Below are positions 31,797 through 41,900 of a DNA stretch of 64,000 nucleotides, piece after piece. This DNA is from Paenibacillus cellulosilyticus (lineage in GTDB: Bacteria > Bacillota > Bacilli > Paenibacillales > Paenibacillaceae): assembly GCF_003182255.1 (NCBI RefSeq), contig NZ_QGTQ01000008.1, positions 166,076-230,075 of the forward strand. Reading direction: 5' to 3'. The notes under the pieces are model-generated. The model searched no databases. It saw only the letters and a list, made by a program, of their open reading frames with translations, and was not told the origin of the DNA. The translations under genes and the position numbers were made by a program. Numbering within the stretch: position 1 is the first letter of the stretch; the number at the start of each line of letters is the position of its first letter.

Positions 31797-32450
31797 TTAT
31801 GCGCTGCCAAACCTACGTGACCGCCATCTTTTCTCCAGGAAACGTTCATATGGCCCAATGCTCGCAGTCAGCCAAGCAGCCGCTATCACATAGCCGCCAA
31901 TGACATCACTTGGGTAATGAACACCAAGATAGATCCTGCTGATTCCAATCATCAGAATCATGACAGCTCCGACCAAGACAATTGTGACACGAAGCCACGC
32001 GTGGCGTGCGTGCTTCCATAGGAAGTAGATCGTGATGCCATACAACGTAAAGGCCGACATGGAGTGCCCGCTCGGGAAACTGTAACCAGTGGCTTCGACA
32101 ATGCGGTGAAGATCGGGCCGTGCCCGGTGAAAGATCATTTTGAGCACGAGATTAAGAAGGCCCGAGCAGACGATAACCCCCATGTAGAAAATCAATTCTC
32201 GCCGATAGCCGATTACGAGCAACATAATGATGATCAGAATCGCGATTATTGTCACACATAAGCTTGAGCCGGCAAAAGTGAACCCTTTCATGACCGTCGT
32301 TGCTTCCGGTGAATATATGCGTAAGACCAGCGTTGTCAATTCGTTATCAAATGCTGCCATTTGTTTGCGGCTGATCAACAAAGCGATGACAAGAAATACG
32401 CCAGTCAATAAGGCTGCGTATGACAGTGAACGAAATAACACTTTATTCAA
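31797..32450 (-). CDS. PAP2-family membrane phosphatase
   Basis: 217 residues if started at TTG 32450, which has GGGAGAG 7 bases upstream. An extended frame reaches 32621 but would have to read through a terminator hairpin. About six membrane helices. The three PAP2 motifs are present: KMIFHRARPD, YSFPSGHSMS and SRIYLGVHYPSDV. These enzymes remove phosphates from lipids such as undecaprenyl diphosphate or phosphatidate. Monocistronic. Confidence 0.87.
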   Translation of the reverse strand: MNKVLFRSLSYAALLTGVFLVIALLISRKQMAAFDNELTTLVLRIYSPEATTVMKGFTFAGSSLCVTIIAILIIIMLLVIGYRRELIFYMGVIVCSGLLNLVLKMIFHRARPDLHRIVEATGYSFPSGHSMSAFTLYGITIYFLWKHARHAWLRVTIVLVGAVMILMIGISRIYLGVHYPSDVIGGYVIAAAWLTASIGPYERFLEKRWRSRRFGSA

Positions 32451-32475
32451 ACGACTTCTCTCCCACTTCTGTATC

Positions 32476-32511
32476 TTAAAAAGAGAGCTGCCGCAATCGG
32501 CAGACTCTCTT
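32476..32511 (-). terminator. Terminator-like hairpin just upstream of PAP2
   Basis: Minus strand AAGAGAG pairs with CTCTCTT, the inner GCCG/CGGC pairs too, and T5 follows. It ends about 25 bases before the PAP2 start. It is either the end of an upstream transcript or a leader attenuator. Confidence 0.7.
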
Positions 32512-32810
32512 CTAGTGTGACTATTGTGAGTAGTAGTCATACTTAGGTGAAAGATTTTCTTTCCACGGACAAGCCCTACATAGTCAAGAACCTTGCCGGC
32601 ATACTTTGCAGGATCATACATTAGCTTCTGAGCACTTTCTACAGGAGTACCAAATTGAAAAATAACATTTTCCTCGACAGGAGATAATACGAAATGAAGC
32701 CATCAGACATTAGCGGAGCTTGACTATGGACAGGAACATGATAAAATTCAATTACTTAATTGTTTAAAGTAAGTAGATTAATAAATATCAGGTGAAAGAA
32801 GGGATCTCAC
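32512..32810. other. Intergenic region with open minus-strand frame
   Basis: 300 bases between PAP2 and ytxJ. On the minus strand the PAP2 frame stays open back to about 32704 and reads protein-like (VIFQFGTPVESAQKLMYDPA, then YAGKVLDYVGLVRGKKIFH), but there is no good start or ribosome site and a terminator hairpin cuts it from PAP2. On the plus strand the ytxJ promoter must lie here. No known RNA motif was recognised. Confidence 0.35.
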
Positions 32811-33149
32811 ATGAACTGGAATGAGATTACGACTCTTGAAGAGTGGAATGATATTGTTGCGAAGTCGGCTGAACGCGGCCAATTGATTTTGAAACACAGC
32901 ACGACTTGCCCTGTAAGTGCAAACGCGCTTCGTGAGTACGAAGACTATTTGAAAGCTTCGCCTAATCAAGATGTAGACTACACGCTTGTTAAAGTGATCG
33001 AATCCCGTCCGGTATCGAACCAGATCGCTGAGGATCTGAGCGTGAAGCACGAATCGCCGCAGATCATCTTCGTGAAGGACAAAGCGAAGTATTGGACGAC
33101 TTCCCACTGGTCGATTACAAAAGCACATATTACGGCGGTAGTTGACTAA
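32811..33149 (+). CDS. ytxJ: Bacilliredoxin BrxC/YtxJ
   Basis: 112 residues, a monothiol thioredoxin-like protein (DUF2847). LILKHSTTCPVSANALREYEDYL near 24-46 contains the TCPxS active site, and VKHESPQIIFVKDKAKYWTTSHWSIT holds the cis-Pro region. It removes bacillithiol from oxidised proteins in Bacillota. GAAGGG lies before the ATG. Its presence implies a bacillithiol-producing host. Confidence 0.93.
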   Translation: MNWNEITTLEEWNDIVAKSAERGQLILKHSTTCPVSANALREYEDYLKASPNQDVDYTLVKVIESRPVSNQIAEDLSVKHESPQIIFVKDKAKYWTTSHWSITKAHITAVVD

Positions 33150-33155
33150 TATGAA

Positions 33156-33193
33156 ATCGGCAACGGCGAATGATCGCTGCTGCCGATTTTTTT
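33156..33193 (+). terminator. Terminator of ytxJ
   Basis: AAATCGGCA pairs with TGCCGATTT, then T-run. Confidence 0.85.
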
Positions 33194-33200
33194 ATCATGT

Positions 33201-35213
33201 CTATTCCATCTCTTCTTCCGAAAGGCTTGCTTCCATCGTGTTAATGAAGAACCGTAGATGGTTCACCATCCCGATCGTCACTTCTCCGTTCACGTACATT
33301 TCCTGCAGCGCATCGCGTTCCATCTGAATGGCTTTACGCTCCCATTCCTTCTTCTCGCGTTGGAACTCCTCGTCGTTGTGCAGTGCAGAGTTGAGAAATA
33401 AATTCGTACGTCGAATCCCTTCCTGATAGTGCTGGATGACAGCGGTACATGCCCGATTGTCCGTTTCACGCATATTGATTTGAAGCTCATTAATGGCAAC
33501 TTTAGACGTTCGCATGCGAAGCTCACGTATCGCTTCAATGTCAGCCAGGGACCAGCGAGCGTCTCTTCCGCTCGAGATTTTCTTCCATATTTGCTTGAAT
33601 GCAAGCCGAAGCGAATAAAAGACAGCAAAAGAGCGATTGGCGAGTATCGATTCCGTTCGCGATAATATCGACTCGAACCGCTTGGCTGTATCCGCCGCCA
33701 ACTCGCCATTGTCCACCAATCGGGCTGCTTCCTTTCGTTCTGCCTGAATGGCGAACAACCATCTATCACACACCTCTGCTCGCATTGCACGACCCTGCGC
33801 GAAGCCTTGCTCAGAGTGAACCTGTCGAAGCTTCTGTCCATAATCGCCAAGAACTGCCGCAATTACCTCACGGTTATCGTCCGTAATCTCATCCTTCAGC
33901 GATCGAACGGCCATCTCCAGAATGCGGACCTGCGCTTGGTGCTCGGTCAAATGTTTGCTCTCTGCTCCTTCCCCATCCGTCTTCCTAGATAGAAGCGGCA
34001 GCACTACACTGGCGACGATCAAGGTCACGAGTATGACGCCCGCTGAGAGGAAGATGATCAAATCCCGTTCCGGGAACGGACTTCCATCATCCAACAGCAG
34101 AGGTATCGAGAACGCACCGGCCAGTGTAACAGCTCCTCGCACGCCGGACAAGGTTGTCAGCAGTGTGGAGTGAAGGCGTTCTCGTGTCGAGCTGCTGACT
34201 CCTTCCAATACGGAGAATAGATACACCCATACGAATCGAAGCACATATAGCGCAAGCGTAATGATCAGTACGTAACCGATTGCCTGTGCATTGTTGAAAT
34301 GCGGGTCCTCCCAGATCACTTCCGTGACATGTGGAATTTGCAGACCAAGCAGGATGAACACCAAACCGTTCAATATAAACAAAATGACCGACCAAGTGCT
34401 GGTCGAGACAACCTGCAGCTTCGTGGCATACGGTTCCAATCGATCCTTCGCAACGGCATGGAAGATACCGCCTGCAACGACGCCGAGGATTCCCGATACG
34501 CCTACCTCTTCAGCCAGCATATAGATGACGAATGGCGTTAGAATCTGAATCAGCACATGCATCGTGGCATCCTCAATGCCAAGCCTTCTTAGGAAGGATC
34601 GGATTGCGATAAAGACAAGCGATAACACGATACCGACCCATACACCGCCTAGCGCGATGACGATGAAGCTCCAGCTCGCGGCAGCCAGCGAGAAAGCGCC
34701 TGTCACCGTTGCGGCAACCGCAAACTTGAAGGCAACGAGACCCGAAGCATCATTCATCAATGCTTCGCCTTCTAATAGTCGCAGAATCCCTTTCGGCAGA
34801 TTGATTCGTCCAGACAACGCACCAACCGCCACGGCATCCGTTGGTGACAGGATCGCCGCCAATGCGAATGCTGCTGACAACGGGATCGAAGGCAGCAACC
34901 AGTGAATGCCATATCCAACGGCAACGACAGTCACGAAGACTAGTCCGACCGCCAACAGTAAGATCCAGCCCCTGAGCTTCCATAGTTCCTCTCGGGGTGT
35001 TCGTTTCCCGTCATTGAACAATAATGGAGCGATGAACAAAACGAAGAATAGCTCGGGCTCCAGCTCCAGCTCGATTCCGGTCGGCAGCAGCACCAGCACG
35101 GCGCCAAGCGCGATCTGAAACAATGGTACTGGAACCGATGGTACAATCCGATTAAGCACATTGGATACGGCGATAAGGGCCAGCAGCCCTAGTATTAGAA
35201 GAAATAACTCCAT
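33201..35213 (-). CDS. CPA1-family Na+/H+ antiporter (NhaP type)
   Basis: 670 residues. The first about 400 form 12 membrane helices with the ion-binding ILSPTDAVAVGAL near 125 and LEGEALMNDASGLVAFKFA near 148, the CPA1 signature. LSGVRGAVTLAGAFSIPLL lies near 355. The cytoplasmic tail of about 260 residues is helical and charged (LKDEITDDNREVIAAVLG, ending SLSEEEME). It exchanges Na+ or K+ for protons to control pH and salt. GAGGGG lies 11 bases before the ATG. Monocistronic. Confidence 0.92.
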   Translation of the reverse strand: MELFLLILGLLALIAVSNVLNRIVPSVPVPLFQIALGAVLVLLPTGIELELEPELFFVLFIAPLLFNDGKRTPREELWKLRGWILLLAVGLVFVTVVAVGYGIHWLLPSIPLSAAFALAAILSPTDAVAVGALSGRINLPKGILRLLEGEALMNDASGLVAFKFAVAATVTGAFSLAAASWSFIVIALGGVWVGIVLSLVFIAIRSFLRRLGIEDATMHVLIQILTPFVIYMLAEEVGVSGILGVVAGGIFHAVAKDRLEPYATKLQVVSTSTWSVILFILNGLVFILLGLQIPHVTEVIWEDPHFNNAQAIGYVLIITLALYVLRFVWVYLFSVLEGVSSSTRERLHSTLLTTLSGVRGAVTLAGAFSIPLLLDDGSPFPERDLIIFLSAGVILVTLIVASVVLPLLSRKTDGEGAESKHLTEHQAQVRILEMAVRSLKDEITDDNREVIAAVLGDYGQKLRQVHSEQGFAQGRAMRAEVCDRWLFAIQAERKEAARLVDNGELAADTAKRFESILSRTESILANRSFAVFYSLRLAFKQIWKKISSGRDARWSLADIEAIRELRMRTSKVAINELQINMRETDNRACTAVIQHYQEGIRRTNLFLNSALHNDEEFQREKKEWERKAIQMERDALQEMYVNGEVTIGMVNHLRFFINTMEASLSEEEME

Positions 35214-35288
35214 AAGCGTTTGGCCCCTCGGATATGTAGTTTTACATTTTGTTCCTTAATGTCCCCTAATCGATAGGCTGTATACGAT

Positions 35289-35741
35289 CTAGGAATTTGG
35301 AGCAAAGCGCGCTAATCGCTCCATAAAGGTTGGAACCTGCTTAGCAGCCGCTCGCTGCTGCCGCTTCTGTTCTCGCTCTAACGCTTCTTGATTGCGTACA
35401 CGATTCTCTTCAGCCCGTCGCCAACGCAGGAATACCATAAAATTCTCGATCTCTGTCAGTTCAGCTTCCGAATAATCCGATAGATCGATTTTACGACCGC
35501 CAGTGACCAAATAACGTTCAACGGTTGAATGGCCTTCCAGTTCTTCTGTTGTTACCTCGAAGTATTGTGCGAGCAGAATGATGGTGCTCGGAGCAACATT
35601 TTTCTCCGTCCCTTTCTCCAGTCGTGATAATACCTCGTAGGAGATGCCTGTCTTCCCTGCGATTTGTCCGATTGTAACCCCTTTGTCGGCACGTAGTTTT
35701 TTCATTGCTGCGGCGATGTGGTTCAGATTGTACGATGGCAT
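35289..35741 (-). CDS. XRE-family HTH regulator
   Basis: 150 residues. The N-terminal Cro/CI-type HTH spans about 8-65 (MKKLRADKGVTIGQIAGKTG, YEVLSRLEKGTEKNVAPSTIILLAQYFEV). A SDYSEAELTEIENFMVFLRW segment follows and a charged, Arg/Gln-rich helix near 110-135 that may form a coiled coil. AGGAGAG precedes the ATG. It stands alone between the antiporter and argC; no target is evident. Confidence 0.87.
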   Translation of the reverse strand: MPSYNLNHIAAAMKKLRADKGVTIGQIAGKTGISYEVLSRLEKGTEKNVAPSTIILLAQYFEVTTEELEGHSTVERYLVTGGRKIDLSDYSEAELTEIENFMVFLRWRRAEENRVRNQEALEREQKRQQRAAAKQVPTFMERLARFAPNS

Positions 35742-35876
35742 GCCAATGTCTCTCCTATAATGCGAGTATGTGATAGTACCGTGCGATATGCCTATCCACT
35801 ATATCATCGCATTCTATAATTTTACAGGGGAACCGATGGAAGTTACTGTATATTACTAGTTTGGCTGCATAATAAA

Positions 35877-35895
35877 AGGCGCGTAGCAGCGCCTT
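35877..35895 (-). terminator. Terminator of argC
   Basis: AAGGCGC pairs with GCGCCTT around 5 bases, then TTTA on the minus strand. Confidence 0.75.
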
Positions 35896-35898
35896 CTC

Positions 35899-36855
35899 TC
35901 ATCTTTCCTTTAAGCAATACCCTTCGTCACATCCAAGCATGAGGTTCAAATTCTGAATCGCAGCGCCAGATGCGCCTTTGCCCAAATTATCATATCTGGC
36001 CATAATGTTAATCTTGTCATCGTGTCCGAATACGAATAACTCCAGCCGATTCGTATTGTTGCACGCCGTTATGAGGAAGTGACCATCATCTAGATGGGCA
36101 TCGGAATCAAAAGGCATCACCTGTACGAAACGTTCCGATGCATAGTATTCGGAGAGTACATCGTGAATGTCTCTCGCCGTAGACTTGCTCGGCAGAAGAC
36201 GACTGAATAGTGGAACGGACATCGCGATTCCTTGCTTATAGCTTGCTTTGATCGGCGTGAATGAAGGTTCATAGGTCAGTCCTGTCAACAACTGCATCTC
36301 AGGGATATGCTTATGATTGCGCTGGAGTGAATAATGTCTTGGCACATTCAGTTGTTTCGCAGCAGCAAGAGTCAGATTCTCATACTCCGCTATCCCACTC
36401 TTTCCTGCACCCGAGTAGCCTGTTACGGTAGAACAAGTTACCGGATAATCTCGACCAACAATACCTGCATCAATTAATGGTCGAAGGGATAAAATCAATC
36501 CCGTCGCATGACAGCCAGGTACAGATACACGCGAGGCGGAACGAATGCGGTCTCGTTGGTGATGGATTTCGGGCAATCCATACACCCAATCGTTATCCGT
36601 TCGGAATGCAGTGCTGGCGTCTATAATTCGAGTGCGCGGATTCGTTACGAATGATGCAGACTCGCGAGCGGCCGCATCGGGAAGACAAAAAAATACGATA
36701 TCAGCTTCGTTGAGCAACTTTCGTCTTTCGTCTGTATCTTTGCGTTTGTCATCGTCGATCTGCAATAATTCGATGTCAGTCCGTTTCGCCAGGTCTTCAC
36801 GAATCTTCAAGCCTGTCGTCCCGGCCTGTCCGTCTATGAATACGGTATTACGCAT
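35899..36855 (-). CDS. argC: N-acetyl-gamma-glutamyl-phosphate reductase, type 2
   Basis: 318 residues, the short type 2 form. VFIDGQAGTTGLKI at the start binds NADPH, VFFCLPDAAARE lies near 55, the catalytic Cys in SVPGCHATG near 115, and ASYKQGIAMSVPL and DNLGKGASGAAIQNLNLMLG follow. It makes N-acetylglutamate semialdehyde in arginine synthesis. No other arg gene is nearby. Its promoter carries an ARG-box-like site just downstream of the -10, so AhrC/ArgR repression by arginine is expected. Confidence 0.93.
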   Translation of the reverse strand: MRNTVFIDGQAGTTGLKIREDLAKRTDIELLQIDDDKRKDTDERRKLLNEADIVFFCLPDAAARESASFVTNPRTRIIDASTAFRTDNDWVYGLPEIHHQRDRIRSASRVSVPGCHATGLILSLRPLIDAGIVGRDYPVTCSTVTGYSGAGKSGIAEYENLTLAAAKQLNVPRHYSLQRNHKHIPEMQLLTGLTYEPSFTPIKASYKQGIAMSVPLFSRLLPSKSTARDIHDVLSEYYASERFVQVMPFDSDAHLDDGHFLITACNNTNRLELFVFGHDDKINIMARYDNLGKGASGAAIQNLNLMLGCDEGYCLKER

Positions 36856-36872
36856 CGCCTATCATCTCCGTT

Positions 36873-36890
36873 ATTGTATATTTATTCATT
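36873..36890 (-). promoter_or_regulatory. ARG box (AhrC/ArgR operator) candidate
   Basis: AATGAATAAATATACAAT on the minus strand, about 15 of 18 positions matching the Bacillus ARG-box consensus CATGAATAAAAATKCAAK; it lies at about +4 to +21 of the predicted transcript. Confidence 0.65.
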
Positions 36891-36900
36891 ATTACGAATT

Positions 36901-36929
36901 AATATACTAGCAATGATTGGGTTCGTCAA
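36901..36929 (-). promoter_or_regulatory. argC promoter
   Basis: Minus strand TTGACG, 17-base spacer, TATATT. Confidence 0.75.
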
Positions 36930-36931
36930 TT

Positions 36932-36978
36932 AAAAAAGACTCTCCCAGTGGCAGCATGTAGTGCCAAATGAGAGAGTC
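36932..36978 (-). terminator. Terminator of GGDEF-EAL gene
   Basis: GACTCTC pairs with GAGAGTC with a second TGGC/GCCA stem inside, then T6 on the minus strand. Confidence 0.8.
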
Positions 36979-36986
36979 CTATAGCG

Positions 36987-38792
36987 TTAAGCTGGCGTAC
37001 CGCGATGAAGCAGAAGCCCCATCTCTTCAGAGGAAACCGGTCGGTAGAAATAATAGCCTTGCCCGATCCTACAGCCGTACTGCTGGAGCAATTCAAGCTC
37101 CTCCTCTTTCTCGATCCCTTCACATATAATTTCCAGGTTCAATGTATGGCCGATATCAATAATGAGCTTTATGATCGACTCGGCAGCTGTATCTGTCGTT
37201 AATTCTTGTGTGAATGAACGATCGATCTTCAGGTAATCAACGGGCAAATGACGCAGCACGCTTAGCGAAGAATAGCCTGTTCCGAAATCGTCTATCGAGA
37301 TCTTCACACCTAGACGTTTAAGCTCGTCGAGAATCGACATCGATTCATTCAAGTTTTGCATCATACTCTCGGTCACTTCCAGCTCCAGTAAGGCGGCATC
37401 GAAGCCTGTTTCCTTCAGGATTCTATTTACCGTTGTTGTGAACCCCGCATTATTGAACTGGCGTATTGAGATGTTCACGGCCACTGTTAACTCGGGGTTG
37501 CCTGCCAGCTGCCAGCTTCTCACCTGTCTGCACGCTTCTTCAAGCACCCACTCGCCAATCTCAATGATGATGCCTGTTTGCTCAGCAAGAGGAACGAATA
37601 CAGATGGCGCTATCGGTCCGAACTCCGGATGCGTCCAACGCAGCAGCGCCTCTACTCCCCGGATTGTTCCCGTGTGCATCTCTACGATCGGTTGATAATA
37701 AAGGGAGAGCTCTTGTCTACTCAAGGCGCTTCGAAGATCGTTCTCCAACTTGACTTGACGCAGCAATTGTTCGCTTTGGATTGCTGAGAAGAACCGATAG
37801 CCATTTTTTCCGCTGCGCTTGACCTCGTACATCGCTTTGTCAGCACACAATATCAGCGACTCCACTTCACACGCATCCTTGGGATACTGACTGATCCCGA
37901 TGCTAAGTGTCGTGTAAATCTGCTTCTGATTCAGCTGAAACGGTGTGCGGAACGAATGGATTAACTTTTGGGCCAATGCGTCGACTTCCTCGTGCCTTTC
38001 ATACGGGAACACAACAATGAATTCGTCGCCTGCATAACGCGAGATGAAACAGTCGCCGCCAACTACACTGCTGAGCTGGTTGGCAACGTCCTTTAGCATC
38101 TGGTCTCCCCCATTATGACCCGTCATATCATTGACGTTCTTGAAGTAATCAAGGTCGAGAAATAATACCGCAAGAGGTGTCTCCTTGGATAGTTCAGCAA
38201 TCATTCGTTCCTTGAGCAGCGCTCGGTTAGGTAGTGCCGTAAGCATGTCATAGTAGGCCATATGCTCAAGCTCACCTAGCGCCTCGTTTAATTGAACGTT
38301 CAACTTCGCGTTTAATTCATTCTCTTTCTTCATATTCCGGAAGTAGAATGCCAGCAATGAATAAAGGATCGTATTGATGATGACGCCAATCATCATGCTG
38401 TTGACCAATTCTATTGGCTCAGCAGGCAAGTAGGCATGCATGTACATTAAATAGAAGGCTGCAGCGAGGATAGTTGGTATTGGTGACGGGAGTAGAAAGG
38501 CTAGCAGGACTAGCGTCAAATACATGACACTTACCAGCTTATCAAAGGACAGCTCCGGTATGGCATTAAAAAATGCGATGAATGCTGCTGCTGCCAGCAC
38601 GTACTTCATTCGGAGCGGCTTGATCACAATCGAAGTGAAAATAAATCCAGCGAACAGTAGAGCGAATACATGTCCACGTGAAGAAGTTACGGAGTCCATC
38701 ATATTCAAGGAGAGCGAAAGCGCAGAAAGAATAATGACTGCATTTGGCGCATGATGTATCAAACGTTTAATCCATCTCTGTCGGTATTTCAT
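36987..38792 (-). CDS. Membrane diguanylate cyclase/phosphodiesterase (GGDEF-EAL)
   Basis: 601 residues from ATG 38792 with GAGGTG at 7 bases. Five or six N-terminal membrane helices (about 10-150), then a GGDEF domain (YYDMLTALPNRALL near 185, signature RYAGDEFIVVF near 255) and an EAL domain (GVEALLRWTHPEFGP near 375, NVNISIRQF-like segment, ISIDDFGTGYSSL near 515). The signature is AGDEF, a tolerated variant; the EAL catalytic motifs look intact. It makes or breaks cyclic di-GMP in answer to a membrane signal. Monocistronic. Confidence 0.92.
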   Translation of the reverse strand: MKYRQRWIKRLIHHAPNAVIILSALSLSLNMMDSVTSSRGHVFALLFAGFIFTSIVIKPLRMKYVLAAAAFIAFFNAIPELSFDKLVSVMYLTLVLLAFLLPSPIPTILAAAFYLMYMHAYLPAEPIELVNSMMIGVIINTILYSLLAFYFRNMKKENELNAKLNVQLNEALGELEHMAYYDMLTALPNRALLKERMIAELSKETPLAVLFLDLDYFKNVNDMTGHNGGDQMLKDVANQLSSVVGGDCFISRYAGDEFIVVFPYERHEEVDALAQKLIHSFRTPFQLNQKQIYTTLSIGISQYPKDACEVESLILCADKAMYEVKRSGKNGYRFFSAIQSEQLLRQVKLENDLRSALSRQELSLYYQPIVEMHTGTIRGVEALLRWTHPEFGPIAPSVFVPLAEQTGIIIEIGEWVLEEACRQVRSWQLAGNPELTVAVNISIRQFNNAGFTTTVNRILKETGFDAALLELEVTESMMQNLNESMSILDELKRLGVKISIDDFGTGYSSLSVLRHLPVDYLKIDRSFTQELTTDTAAESIIKLIIDIGHTLNLEIICEGIEKEEELELLQQYGCRIGQGYYFYRPVSSEEMGLLLHRGTPA

Positions 38793-38896
38793 CAATCAGC
38801 ACCTCGGTTAAGTTTGAGTTCGCTCTAGCAAACTATTTTTGTACCTTATTTCCTTTCATACATTTTAATGTAATCTATTATTTTTTACTAGATACA

Positions 38897-38928
38897 AATA
38901 AACCGATCCCCTAAGAGATCGGTTTATG
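38897..38928 (-). terminator. Terminator of the large-protein operon
   Basis: ATAAACCGATC pairs with GATCGGTTTAT around 8 bases, 10 bases past the stop of the 1214-residue gene. Confidence 0.85.
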
Positions 38929-38937
38929 ATAATGCTG

Positions 38938-41900
38938 CTACACAATCGAGAACGTAACGTGATCTTCTTTATCAGTGGGGATTCTGGCGGCGACAAGTGA
39001 GACATGCGTCAGCCCGAACGTCGTATTGATTGCAACTAGCGCAAACAGTGCTGGTAGAGTCTTAATCTTGGCTGGCACATTAGCAATTACTTTATACAAA
39101 TTTAGGAAGACGTTTGATGCGATTCTCATATTGTTCGATCGATTCTTGTCCGTATTGGGAGATGCAATAATCCAAGGAAGAACTAATGCAACGCTGTAAC
39201 TGATCATGGAAAAGACACGTGCGAATATTTTATATTCTGGTTTATATCTACCGATACCACTCAAGAGAATCTTAATACTTGAGAAAGTCAAGATCACAAT
39301 TTGGTAAGCAGATATTTCCATGGATACCGATGTATTGGTCTCATATATGTTATATGCAACACAGCCAAGTGCCAATGCCGACCATGCGATCTCTGTCTTT
39401 TGCGCGAAGTTCAGAATAGGTCTTGCAATTGGCAATCGTGCCCCACCATCATTCGGCGTATAGGTGTATTCAGCCAAACTGATGTTTGCACAAACCACTT
39501 CGATGCTCCGTAAAACGATATAAAAGTAATTCATTACATCTACGGTTTCTTTATATCCATCTTCTTCCTTTTGTTTATTCTCTTCCTTTTCAGCACGAAT
39601 CAGCGCCTCATTCTGGACTGCAGCTGCTGTCATCTGCTGTGTCTCACCTAACTTGAGCTGTTTCGGCAAGCCCGAAGTTTGACCTGTAATCAGATTGCGC
39701 AAATCATCCTTCTGCAAAATACCGATTTTATCATTCGCAAGCGAGTCACCTGTGGCAATCCGATAGATAATGCGTGTCGGAATCGCCGCGATCAAGGTGA
39801 ATACCCTTAGCAGCGTCAGCTTGCGATCCCCTATAATCAGCTCAAGCAGGCTGGACAGAATAGGTACTTCCACTTCCTCATTGAGCATCTCTTTGATTGC
39901 CTGAACAAGAATCTTACCTAAGCTGAATACCGCTTCAACCGTATGCTTAACGGTTTCGATCGAGGCTACGGCGATGATCTGAAGCAGTTTGCTGAGAATA
40001 TCCCCGATGGCCAGCTTCGGAATCTCTTCGATGAACGTCTCGATCATCAGCTGTAGTGCCGTCTCTGCGGTGAACAGACCTTGATCAACGAACTTGCCAA
40101 GCGTCTGCTGAATTTGCTGCGCAATTCCACTATCGTCCCCGCCGCTTGAACCGCTTCCCGAGAAGAAGTTACCATGCAAGATGTGATACATTGGCCAGTT
40201 CGTCATCGGATTCTGGAACAAGGCGGCGATGCCGGTACCGATTATGGATGGCTTCTCTATGTTCGATTGTTTGAATTTATCTACGATCGATGGCTCTGCG
40301 ATTTGGTGTTCAATTGCTTCCAATGTTCCTGTAATATTCGCACGCATAGCTGGAATCGCCTCTACAAGCGAGTCGCACACGCCGTTGAACATGTCGATCA
40401 ACCGGTCGCTCGTCTCCAAAATATCGGTCCACCCCAACAAGCGACCAAGCCATTCGAGCACCTTATTGAGATCGATGCCAACCAGCTTCAACACCCAGTT
40501 CAACGCTTTGAACACACAGCCGAGCGTCTTGAGCGCGATCTTCATGACCTTGTCGGCTAAGGTGAGCACGAACGTTAGGCCATCTCCGACTTTCTCGAGC
40601 ACGAAGCTAATTCCATCCTGCAAATAGGTAACGCCGTCCCGTATATATTGGATCGCGGTTTCGAATACATGCTCTAACGTATGGAACACATCTCCAGCGA
40701 CGGAGCCGATGTCGTCGAATATATCGCCTAGCAGCTTCGGCTGCACCAGCGGAACGTAAGGCTGCAGTAAACCGTTCTGAACCTTCATTCCTGTAACGAA
40801 GCCAGTCGGCAAATGCGAAACGTTGAGCAGGCCCGTATGTTTGACCGCTTGATCTGTGACGGAAACGAATGTGTTCGCGGATGTTCCAGCTCCTGCCATG
40901 AATGAAGCACCTGCATCCGATATCTGAGCGATACTGCTGGCAACGCCATCTAATGTCTTGTCATCCAGCTGTGCTGTGACAACCGGTTTGCCATCGGCCG
41001 TTACAGCTTTCTTCAGATCCCCCCCGCTCTTTATTACTTGAAGTCCCTTATGAATGCGCCCGTTCGGATAAATGTTCAGCGTCTTGTCCAGGAAGTCCGC
41101 TTCTACATGATAGATTGCCGAAGAGATATCACTGGTCATCTGAACGATGGTCACATTGCCCATTAAGTCAGTCTCTACTTCAGCAGCATTATGCTGATCC
41201 AGGCTGTAGGTCAAACCATTCATCTGAACATACATCCATTCGGATGAAGTGATGCGCAGTTTGCAGCCTTGCAGCGGCGCACCTTGATCATTGTCTAGAT
41301 GGATATGGGTAGTAAAGGAGTTGAACTCAAGCGTCTTGCCGGCGTGAGCAAAATTCATCACCCGCTGCTGCCACAGCGTAGATTGCGGATCCTGCCAATA
41401 ATGCGTGAGGCTCTGATCTTGATTGACGAGGAATAGCTCATTGGCAAGCTTCAGGTGACTGCGAATCGGCGCGATATGAATGGCGGAACCGCTGAACAGA
41501 ACCGGTTCGTTCCAGCTGTAGGTGCTGCCTTTCTTGCCGTAGATGTAATACAACTTATTCGGGCTGCACATCGCCCAGATCGAGATGTTGTCACGGTCCT
41601 CCTTGACGATGATTTCATGCACGTCTTGGAGCTTGTCGGTCACCTTCTGCATGCTTCGGATCTTCGCATCTTTGAATACATATATGCCTGTATTCGTTCC
41701 GACGTAAAGATCGGATGATAGGAGCAGCGGGTTCGTTTGTGCCCCGGTCGGTGTAGATAGGCAGTTGTAATGCAGGTTCCGGAAGCTCGGATCGATCTTC
41801 TGATTGCCCGGACTATAATCATAGTGCATTTTACCAAGCTTGCTATTGGCGATCGTCGAACATTCGAGTGTCTGGGAGTTGCCAATCTTGTACAGAAAAT

